Assembly: GCF_016735115.1 (NCBI RefSeq) | Contig: NZ_JAERQJ010000002.1 | Location: 372,001-436,000, forward strand | DNA from: Aquimarina mytili | GTDB lineage: Bacteria > Bacteroidota > Bacteroidia > Flavobacteriales > Flavobacteriaceae | Length of the DNA stretch: 64,000 nucleotides | Reading direction: 5' to 3' | Part shown: positions 45,134 to 52,060 of the stretch, piece by piece | Numbering within the stretch: the first letter of the stretch is position 1 | How the letters are laid out: every line of letters begins with the position of its first letter | Translations under genes and position numbers: made by a program | Notes under the pieces: model-generated | Seen by the model: only the letters and a program-made list of their open reading frames with translations | The model's database searches: none | What the model was told of the DNA's origin: nothing

Positions 45134-45463
45134 ATGGATTTACAAGACCAGTTAAAGAACCTCTTTCCTGATCATGTGCCAGAAGAGGATCCAGTAGAAA
45201 ATAATGTTGAAGAAGGAATTTGGATGCAGGAAGATCCGATCATATGTAAATATGAAAAAAGAAAAGGAAAACCGATCACAATATTAGAAGGATATACCGG
45301 TGCGGATGAAGATTTCAAAAAACTTGCGAAAGAGTTAAAAACTCGTTTAAGCGTTGGCGGAAGCTTTAAAAATGACAGCATTATAATTCAAGGAGATTAT
45401 CGCAATCAAATTATGGATATTCTAAAAGAAAAAGGATTTAAAGTAAAACGTGTCGGAGGATAG
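45134..45463 (+). CDS. SUI1/eIF1-like translation factor (YciH type)
   Basis: 109 aa. Acidic N-terminal tail, then the SUI1 fold from about residue 36: CKYEKRKGKPITILEGYTG, LAKELKTRLSVGGSFKNDSIIIQGDYRNQI and a C-terminal GFKVKRVGG. Bacterial members of this family can favour correct start-codon selection on the 30S subunit; the cellular role in Bacteroidota is unclear. Nine bp after the oxygenase gene. Confidence 0.9.
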   Translation: MDLQDQLKNLFPDHVPEEDPVENNVEEGIWMQEDPIICKYEKRKGKPITILEGYTGADEDFKKLAKELKTRLSVGGSFKNDSIIIQGDYRNQIMDILKEKGFKVKRVGG

Positions 45464-45477
45464 TAACAAATTATATT

Positions 45478-46416
45478 TTGGGGAAAAACACATTACATAT
45501 TACCAATGGTGACAGTCTTACTCTTAGGTTAAAAGATCTAAAACTAGTTGAAGGAGAGTTCTTAACATGGCGCGAAATGTTGTGTGAAGGACCAACCGAA
45601 ATCAAAATAGAAACTAAAAGTTCGATACAAAAACGTAAAATATTTTTAGAAAAATATTACAGGATCACTACCGATGATTATGAAGAAAAGTTCATTTCGC
45701 AACTCAAAAAGCTAGATAATTTAAACGATTTTAGTGAAGTTATTTTATGGTTTGAGTATGATCTTTTTTGTCAAATCAATATGATTGCTGTCATCAGTTT
45801 ACTGCTTCGCAAAGGAATAGAAGACGTCCCAATATATCTGGTTTGTAGTGGAAGGATTGCGCATGAAAAAAAACTAATGGGCCTATGTGAGTTATCCGAT
45901 ATTCAATTAAAAAAACATTACGAAAACAAAGTCCTACTAACAATTGATGATCTAGAACTTGCAGAATATATCTGGACCTTATATTGCGAATCTAATCCCA
46001 AAAAAATAGCCGGACAGATTAAGAAAAATTCTTCTTTTGAGTACTTGGCAATTAGCCTTAGAGCACACCTACAACGTTTCCCAAATATGCTTACCGGGCT
46101 TAATGTTTTAGAACACAACATCCTGGAAATGGTCGATAAATACCAAATAAAAAACATAAGGCAACTCATGGGATATGCCTTAGAGTATCAAGGATATTAT
46201 GGGTATGGAGACATGCAAATGAAGCGTGTTCTGGCTAGGCTATTTCAATTTCTGGATCAAACCAAAGACCGTCTTCAGTTATCAGAACGAGGAAAACTTG
46301 CTTTAGCACATAAAAAGAACTTTTATAACACTCAAAAATTAGATTGGCATTATGGAGGAGTTAAAAAGTACGACTATTTATATAATGACGAAACTCACAC
46401 TTTATTAAAACTATAA
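45478..46416 (+). CDS. DUF1835 domain protein with probable TTG start
   Basis: 312 aa. The N-terminal LHITNGDSLTLRLKDL is the DUF1835 hallmark, followed by WREMLCEGPTEIK and FSEVILWFEYDLFCQINMI; the C-terminal part has the related DUF3658-like region (LARLFQFLDQTKDRLQLSERGKLAL). Function unknown. No ATG exists near the conserved N-terminus; the only fitting start is TTG at 45478, 14 bp after the SUI1 stop. The next gene begins 1 bp after its stop. Confidence 0.8.
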   Translation: MGKNTLHITNGDSLTLRLKDLKLVEGEFLTWREMLCEGPTEIKIETKSSIQKRKIFLEKYYRITTDDYEEKFISQLKKLDNLNDFSEVILWFEYDLFCQINMIAVISLLLRKGIEDVPIYLVCSGRIAHEKKLMGLCELSDIQLKKHYENKVLLTIDDLELAEYIWTLYCESNPKKIAGQIKKNSSFEYLAISLRAHLQRFPNMLTGLNVLEHNILEMVDKYQIKNIRQLMGYALEYQGYYGYGDMQMKRVLARLFQFLDQTKDRLQLSERGKLALAHKKNFYNTQKLDWHYGGVKKYDYLYNDETHTLLKL

Positions 46417-46417
46417 T

Positions 46418-47296
46418 ATGGCTATAGCCAAATCAGAACTCATTCTTAATCCAGATGGTAGTATCTACCATCTTAATCTTAAACCCGAACACCTTGCCCG
46501 AACAATCATTACAGTTGGGGATCCAGATCGGGTTGAACAAGTAACACAACATTTTGATCATATTGAATATAAGATCAAAAAGCGCGAGTTTCATACACAA
46601 ACAGGATCTTACAAAGGTCAGAGAATAACCGTAATTTCTACAGGTATTGGTACTGATAATATTGACATTGTGTTTAACGAATTAGATGCGTTAGTAAATA
46701 TTAATTTAAAGACTCGAGAAACTAAAAAAGAACATACAGCATTACAAATTATTAGAATAGGAACCTCTGGAGCAATACAACCAAACATTCCTATTGATAG
46801 TTTTGTAGTTTCAGAAATGGCTATAGGTTTTGACAGCTTACTTCATTTTTATAACAGTAAGCATATACAATTTCAAAAAATATCAAATGCATTGATAAAA
46901 CATCTGGATTGGGACACAAATAAATCCACTCCATACGTTGTAGAAAGTGATCAAAAATTAGCCAAACATATGCAAAGTGAAATAACTCACAAAGGTGTTA
47001 CCGTAACTAATGTTGGTTTTTATGGTCCCCAAGGAAGAGTACTAAGATTACCATTACAGGATAAAGATTTAAATACCAAAATGGGTTCTTTTGAGTTTGA
47101 AAATAACAGAATTACGAACCTCGAAATGGAAACGGCAGGTATTTATGGAATGGCAAAACTTTTAGGACATAGCGCTATATCAATGAATGCAATTTTAGCC
47201 AATAGAAGTACCGGGGAATTTAGTCAAAACCCTAAAGCAGTAGTTAATCGTTTAATACAATATTCTCTAGATAAAATAAATACTTACAATACCTAA
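46418..47296 (+). CDS. Nucleoside phosphorylase (uridine phosphorylase-like)
   Basis: 292 aa PNP/UDP family protein. TVGDPDRVEQVTQHFD is the phosphate-binding start, STGIGTDNIDIVFNEL, IRIGTSGAIQPNIPIDSFV, and NLEMETAGIYGMAKLLGH with the Met-Glu that holds the ribose, are all present. It cleaves nucleosides to base and ribose-1-phosphate; uridine is the likelier class of substrate given the N-terminal motif, but this is not certain. Last gene of the plus-strand run. Confidence 0.85.
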   Translation: MAIAKSELILNPDGSIYHLNLKPEHLARTIITVGDPDRVEQVTQHFDHIEYKIKKREFHTQTGSYKGQRITVISTGIGTDNIDIVFNELDALVNINLKTRETKKEHTALQIIRIGTSGAIQPNIPIDSFVVSEMAIGFDSLLHFYNSKHIQFQKISNALIKHLDWDTNKSTPYVVESDQKLAKHMQSEITHKGVTVTNVGFYGPQGRVLRLPLQDKDLNTKMGSFEFENNRITNLEMETAGIYGMAKLLGHSAISMNAILANRSTGEFSQNPKAVVNRLIQYSLDKINTYNT

Positions 47297-47384
47297 AATA
47301 TTGAAATAAAAAAGGATGGAAATTCATCCATCCAATCACACTAATATATTAAGAAAATATCTTTTAAAATTTTCAATAAAAATA

Positions 47385-47531
47385 CTATCCAAATAATATT
47401 TTTAAGCTTATCAATAGGTTTGTGCACAATAACACGCCAATAAAAACAACTATTCCATTTTCTAAACGATCATTTTTTAATTTTGCAACTTTAACATAAG
47501 TACTTTTAGTGTTCAAAAAATTCTTTTTCAT
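47385..47531 (-). CDS. Possible 48-aa membrane microprotein
   Basis: ATG at 47531, stop at 47385. The start is basic and polar (KKNFLNTKSTYVKVAKLKNDRLENG), then one hydrophobic helix (about 26-47: IVVFIGVLLCTNLLISLKILF). No homologue is recognised, and an AT-rich 384-bp gap can hold such an ORF by chance. The clean basic-then-hydrophobic layout makes a real small protein plausible. The remaining gap sequence holds only a short hairpin (47314-47329) without a T-tract. Confidence 0.4.
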   Translation of the reverse strand: MKKNFLNTKSTYVKVAKLKNDRLENGIVVFIGVLLCTNLLISLKILFG

Positions 47532-47680
47532 AGCAATATTGTTTTATTTTGGGTTATTACTGAAACAAATATATCTTCTTTAGAAGAATTATATTTCAAA
47601 TATATGTAAAACAAATCAAATTTATCGTTAAAAAACAATAATAATCGACGAAATACACAAATTATTAACATTTAACACAT

Positions 47681-48532
47681 ATGAGCACGATTAAAATAGG
47701 AGGAGTCCCTGAACATTTCAATTTACCCTGGCATCTTACCATAGAAGATGAAAGCTATTCAAAAAATGGTATAGAACTTGACTGGATTGATTTTCCCGGA
47801 GGAACAGGTGCAATGTGTGAAGCCTTACGAAGTGGCGCCATCGATATGGCCGTGATACTTACAGAGGGAATTATAAAAGATATTATAGCAGGAAATCCAA
47901 GTAAAATTATTCAAACCTATATTCAAACCCCACTTATTTGGGGAATTCATGTAGGCGCAAATTCAAACTTTACTTCGCTTGAAGAATTAGAAAACACATC
48001 TGCCGCCATAAGTCGATATGGATCGGGATCACATTTAATGGCATATGTTAATGCAAAAAATCAAGGATGGGATACAACTAGCTTAAAATTTGAAGTAGTA
48101 AAAAACCTTAATGGTGCTGTAGAAGCATTAACAAATGGAAAAGGCGATTATTTTATGTGGGAGCATTTTACTACAAAACCATTAGTTGACAATGGTACTT
48201 TTAGGCATATTGCAGATTGCCCAACTCCTTGGCCCTGCTTTGTTATTGCTGTACGAAATGAAACACTAGAATCGAAACGAGAAGAAGTTCGTACAATTAT
48301 GAATATCATTAATACCACCACTTCAGATTTTAAACAAACACCAAGTATAGACAAAACTTTAGCTCACAGATATGATCAAAAACTTGAAGATATTCAGAAA
48401 TGGCTGATACAAACGGAATGGAGTCAATCTCTAATAGAAAATGATGTACTCAACAGAGTACAAAATCAATTACATCAATTAAGTATTATTGATAACAAAC
48501 TTCCGCCAGAAAATCTAATTTTCGAAATATAA
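47681..48532 (+). CDS. Periplasmic-binding-like (SsuA/THI5-type) protein lacking a signal peptide
   Basis: 283 aa type-2 solute-binding fold: IKIGGVPEHFNLPWHLTIEDE, then DWIDFPGGTGAMCEALRSGAIDMAVILTEG, AISRYGSGSHLMAYV and GDYFMWEHFTTKPLVD. The layout matches NMT1/SsuA-like binding proteins, but the protein begins directly at the first strand with no signal peptide or lipobox. No ABC permease or ATPase gene is near. It could be a cytosolic enzyme or sensor built on this fold, as THI5 is. Single gene. Confidence 0.75.
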   Translation: MSTIKIGGVPEHFNLPWHLTIEDESYSKNGIELDWIDFPGGTGAMCEALRSGAIDMAVILTEGIIKDIIAGNPSKIIQTYIQTPLIWGIHVGANSNFTSLEELENTSAAISRYGSGSHLMAYVNAKNQGWDTTSLKFEVVKNLNGAVEALTNGKGDYFMWEHFTTKPLVDNGTFRHIADCPTPWPCFVIAVRNETLESKREEVRTIMNIINTTTSDFKQTPSIDKTLAHRYDQKLEDIQKWLIQTEWSQSLIENDVLNRVQNQLHQLSIIDNKLPPENLIFEI

Positions 48533-48575
48533 ACAACTTTATTGGCATAATTAAAAATGAGATTTTACCGTTTTA

Positions 48576-48756
48576 GGGGTAGGGTATCTTAAAACTTATT
48601 CGTTATGTATTAAAGAATATGCATTAAATTAATATAAATTAAATATTATTGTTTGTTGTTTTAATAATTTTATAACAAATGTTTAATTATTAAATAGCTA
48701 ATAAACAGTTAGATACATAATTAAAATATTTTTGTACATTTGCACCACCCTACCCC
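48576..48756. repeat. Perfect inverted 10-bp repeat GGGGTAGGGT / ACCCTACCCC
   Basis: The two GC-rich arms stand alone in an AT-rich stretch and are 161 bp apart. The right arm lies just downstream of the predicted promoter, in the expected 5' leader of the small ORF; the left arm is well upstream. This suits a looping repressor or a site pair, but could also be chance. Confidence 0.45.
48727..48742 (+). promoter_or_regulatory. Predicted promoter of the 57-aa ORF
   Basis: TATTTTTG (48727-48734) and TACATTTG (48735-48742) abut each other, both perfect TAnnTTTG. TACATTTGCA is a frequent flavobacterial -7 form. Leader about 90 nt. Confidence 0.5.
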
Positions 48757-48839
48757 ACAAATTAATTAATTATTATCACACAAGCAACCATTTTAATTTA
48801 AGTGCATCTAATAATTAACTAACGAATAACAAATCTATT

Positions 48840-49013
48840 ATGTTAACATTCATCCTTATATTGGCAGGTCTTGTTGCCTTCAATTTTATCCTACTAAAGT
48901 TTAGCATGCAATCTGTAAATACAGATAAAAAGAAGTCTAAAGCCAACAAAGTTAGAATCAATCCTGTATCAAACAATAAATCTAAGACAGAAGAAATCCC
49001 AAACGCTGCCTAA
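48840..49013 (+). CDS. 57-aa single-pass membrane protein
   Basis: ATG at 48840, TAA at 49011-49013. One strongly hydrophobic N-terminal helix (about 2-21: LTFILILAGLVAFNFILLKF), then a Lys/Ser/Asn-rich soluble tail (TDKKKSKANKVR) ending in a short acidic segment. It has a good promoter and ends 5 bp from the convergent Ung gene stop. Layout is common among small flavobacterial membrane proteins; function unknown. Confidence 0.7.
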   Translation: MLTFILILAGLVAFNFILLKFSMQSVNTDKKKSKANKVRINPVSNNKSKTEEIPNAA

Positions 49014-49018
49014 TCGTA

Positions 49019-49684
49019 TTACCAGCTTATTATAGATTCTTCGTTTTTAGACAGGTATGCATTTGCTTTACTAAAATGCTTATTACCAAACCAATACCCC
49101 CTATTAGCACTTAACGGCGAAGGATGACCACTAGTTAATACGCAGTGCTTAGTTCTATCTATTTTTGCACCCTTTTTCTTTGCAAAACCACCCCATAATA
49201 AAAACACTACATTTTCTTTTTTATCAGACACGGCTTTGATGACCGCATCTGTAAATTTTTCCCATCCTTTATTTTGATGAGATCCAGCTTGATGAGCTCT
49301 AACAGTCAAAGTAGCATTTAATAATAAAACACCTTGTTTAGCCCACCGCTTTAAATTACCATTAGAAGGAAAATTAATAGCTAAATCATCCTCAATTTCT
49401 TTAAAAATATTAATCAAAGACGGTGGCATAGGCACACCATCATTAACAGAAAAACACAATCCATTTGCCTGACCGACACCATGATAGGGGTCCTGACCAA
49501 TAATTACAACCTTAACATCATTAAAACCGCAAAAATCGAATGCCGAAAAAATTTCCGCCCCTTTAGGGTAACAAGTAGTATTTGTATACTCTCCTTTTAC
49601 AAAATCAACCAAATCAGAAAAATATGGCTTACTAAATTCATCATTAAGTTGTTCTTTCCAACTTGGTTCAATATTTACATTCAT
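49019..49684 (-). CDS. ung: Uracil-DNA glycosylase (family 1)
   Basis: 221 aa. Water-activating loop GQDPYHGVGQANGLCFSV and the minor-groove loop GHPSPLSANRGYWFG are both intact, as is LLLNATLTVRAHQAGSH. It removes uracil from DNA as the first step of base-excision repair. The gene is divergent from mutS2 (88-bp gap) and convergent with the small ORF on its left. Confidence 0.98.
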   Translation of the reverse strand: MNVNIEPSWKEQLNDEFSKPYFSDLVDFVKGEYTNTTCYPKGAEIFSAFDFCGFNDVKVVIIGQDPYHGVGQANGLCFSVNDGVPMPPSLINIFKEIEDDLAINFPSNGNLKRWAKQGVLLLNATLTVRAHQAGSHQNKGWEKFTDAVIKAVSDKKENVVFLLWGGFAKKKGAKIDRTKHCVLTSGHPSPLSANRGYWFGNKHFSKANAYLSKNEESIISW

Positions 49685-49713
49685 ATAGGTAATAAAAAAT
49701 TACAGTAATTATG

Positions 49714-49721
49714 TACTTTTG
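49714..49721 (+). promoter_or_regulatory. Predicted -7 element for mutS2
   Basis: TACTTTTG, a perfect TAnnTTTG, about 52 nt before the mutS2 ATG. No TTG at the -33 position. A small ACCC/GGGT inverted repeat (49748-49761) lies in the leader just before the start codon. Confidence 0.45.
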
Positions 49722-49772
49722 TTTCGTTCAAAATTTGATGGAATATAACCCAAAAATAGGGTAAAAAAAAGT

Positions 49773-51947
49773 ATGATTCGCATTTCTAAAAAAACACTAG
49801 ATGACCTTGAATTTGATGCCATACTCGCTCATATTGCAGAATTATGCAATACCGATTATGGTAAATCAAAAGCATTACAGATTACTCCTTTTGATACCAA
49901 GGAACGACTCAATATAGCGTTACAAGAAGTTTTTGAATATAAATCTTCTCGGTTAAACGATGCCAAGATCCCAAATCATGGTTTTGAAAACATAAATAAA
50001 GAAATACAGTTATTACAAATTGAAAATACTTTTTTGGAAGGGACTAACTTTAAAAAAATAGTCGCAATAAGTAGCACATGTAATGATTTATTAGCTTTTT
50101 TCAGAACGAACAAAGAACTTTATCCCGTTTTATACCAAACTTCAACCAAAGTACATTTCACTAAAGAGATTATCACTCAAATTGAAGCTATAATAGATAA
50201 ATTTGGTGACGTAAAAGACAATGCATCTGCAACACTACAAGGGTTAAGACGAGAAATTAATAGTGTTCAAGGAAAACTAAATGGAAGTTTTGGAAAGGAT
50301 CTATCGAGATATAACAGTCTCGGTTATCTTGACGAGATCAAAGAAAGTGTTGTCGACAATCGTAGGGTTTTAGCAGTTGCTGCCATGTATCGTCGTAAAG
50401 TAAAGGGTGCTATCATGGGTAGTTCAAAAACAGGGAGCATCGTTTATATAGAACCTGAAGCAACATTGCAATACAGTAGAGAGCTTGCTAATTTAAAGTA
50501 TGAAGAACGAGAAGAGATCGTAAAAATACTAAAAGAACTTACAAATAAACTACGTCCGTTTATTGAGCTTTTGCAGCAATATCAAGAATATTTGAGTAAT
50601 GTTGATGTAGTTTCTGCAAAATCAAAATATGCATATAAATTAAACGCTGTTTTACCAAAAATTTCAGCAAATAGAGAATTAACGCTTAAAGACGCATATC
50701 ATCCTTTGTTATATTTAACTAATAAATCCAAAGGAGAAAAAACGTATCCGCAAACCATATCTCTTGATAAAAACAATAGAATTATTGTGATCTCAGGTCC
50801 GAATGCAGGAGGTAAAAGTATCACTCTAAAAACCATTGGTCTATTACAAATCATGCTACAAAGTGGAATGTTAATTCCTGTTCATGAGTATAGCCGAATG
50901 TGTTTATTCAATACGATTTTAACAGATATTGGAGATAATCAATCTATAGAAAATCACTTAAGTACCTATAGCTATCGTTTAAAAAACATGAATTATTTCT
51001 TACGCAAATGTAATGACAAAACTTTGTTTCTAATCGATGAGTTTGGTACGGGTAGTGATCCAGAACTCGGAGGAGCATTGGCCGAAGCATTCCTTGAAGT
51101 ATTTTATGAACGTGAGTCTTACGGAATTATCACCACCCATTATGCAAACCTAAAAATGTTAGCCAATGAGTTACCTAATATGACCAATGCTAACATGCTT
51201 TTTGATGCCAGAACTTTAGAACCTCTATTCAAATTACACCTAGGTGAAGCAGGAAGCTCTTTTACATTTGAAGTGGCACAAAAAAATGGTATCCCGTATA
51301 GCTTAATCAATAAAGCAAAGAAAAAAGTCGAACGTGGTAAAATTCGCTTTGATAAAAGTATAGCCAACCTTCAGAAAGAGCGATCAAAATTACAAAAAAC
51401 AACATCTTCTCTAAAGACTAAAGAACAAAAGGCCGAAGAAGAAAAAGAACGTCTCGAAAAAACAAATAATCGCATTCAACGTAAATTAGAAAGCTATCAG
51501 GAGTTATACGATAGTAATCAAAGAATGATCTATTTAGGACAAAAAGTTGATGATCTAAGCGAGAAGTATTTTAATAACAAAAGAAAACGCGAATTGATCG
51601 ATGAATTTATGAAGATTGTACAGATAGAAAATTCTAAGCGAAAAAAACAATCTGCAAAACAAAGAAAAGTCGAAAAAGTCAAAGAGCAGAAGATAGTTAA
51701 GGAAGTTGAAAAAAAGGTAGAAATCATTCGAGAGAAGAAGAAAGAAGAAAAAAAGAAAGAAGAAAAAGCAATACAGGAAAAACCAAAAGTTGTATTAAAA
51801 ATAGGTGATAAAGTGCGGATGATTGATGGCAAATCTACAGGAACTATTGACACTATCGAAAAAGGAAAAGCTGTAGTTAATTATGGAATTTTCACAACAA
51901 ATGTTGCACTTGATCAACTTGAATTTGTTGAACGAAAAAAGAGTTAA
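49773..51947 (+). CDS. mutS2: MutS2-family ATPase lacking the Smr domain
   Basis: 724 aa. The N-terminal lever and clamp region (about 1-310) is followed by the ABC ATPase: GPNAGGKSITLKT (Walker A, about 345-357), ENHLSTYSYRL, FLIDEFGTGSDPELGGALAEAFLE (Walker B/D-loop) and TTHYANLK (switch His). Then a long Lys/Glu-rich coiled coil (about 515-665) and a short KOW-like barrel at the end (IGDKVRMIDGKSTGTIDTIEKGKA). The C-terminal Smr endonuclease domain of typical MutS2 is absent. MutS2 acts on recombination intermediates or on collided ribosomes; a Smr-less form could do neither cleavage itself. Confidence 0.93.
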   Translation: MIRISKKTLDDLEFDAILAHIAELCNTDYGKSKALQITPFDTKERLNIALQEVFEYKSSRLNDAKIPNHGFENINKEIQLLQIENTFLEGTNFKKIVAISSTCNDLLAFFRTNKELYPVLYQTSTKVHFTKEIITQIEAIIDKFGDVKDNASATLQGLRREINSVQGKLNGSFGKDLSRYNSLGYLDEIKESVVDNRRVLAVAAMYRRKVKGAIMGSSKTGSIVYIEPEATLQYSRELANLKYEEREEIVKILKELTNKLRPFIELLQQYQEYLSNVDVVSAKSKYAYKLNAVLPKISANRELTLKDAYHPLLYLTNKSKGEKTYPQTISLDKNNRIIVISGPNAGGKSITLKTIGLLQIMLQSGMLIPVHEYSRMCLFNTILTDIGDNQSIENHLSTYSYRLKNMNYFLRKCNDKTLFLIDEFGTGSDPELGGALAEAFLEVFYERESYGIITTHYANLKMLANELPNMTNANMLFDARTLEPLFKLHLGEAGSSFTFEVAQKNGIPYSLINKAKKKVERGKIRFDKSIANLQKERSKLQKTTSSLKTKEQKAEEEKERLEKTNNRIQRKLESYQELYDSNQRMIYLGQKVDDLSEKYFNNKRKRELIDEFMKIVQIENSKRKKQSAKQRKVEKVKEQKIVKEVEKKVEIIREKKKEEKKKEEKAIQEKPKVVLKIGDKVRMIDGKSTGTIDTIEKGKAVVNYGIFTTNVALDQLEFVERKKS

Positions 51948-52021
51948 ATACTATACCTAGCTATGATCATTTAGGCTTGTTAAAGTATCCTTAAACCACA
52001 TTTCTGAGAATTTTATCTTTA

Positions 52022-52029
52022 TATATTTG
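52022..52029 (+). promoter_or_regulatory. Predicted -7 element for the PIG-L/symporter genes
   Basis: TATATTTG, perfect TAnnTTTG, 31 nt before the PIG-L ATG. The -33 region holds TTTCTG rather than TTTG. Confidence 0.4.
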
Positions 52030-52060
52030 AAGCATTACTATTAAAATTGTAGCCACAATT

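Larger units (their letters stand above)
48533..48839. other. AT-rich intergenic region before the 57-aa ORF
   Basis: About 307 bp, extremely AT-rich in its middle (48590-48725). It contains the inverted 10-mers GGGGTAGGGT (48576-48585) and ACCCTACCCC (48747-48756) and overlapping -7 elements. No other gene or RNA structure is recognised. Confidence 0.5.

Noticed and set aside
47314..47329. GGATG...CATCC hairpin after the nucleoside phosphorylase
   Set aside because: No T-tract in either direction and only a 5-bp stem.
48590..48725. Very AT-rich stretch considered as a replication origin
   Set aside because: No DnaA-box series and no dnaA/dnaN-type neighbours.
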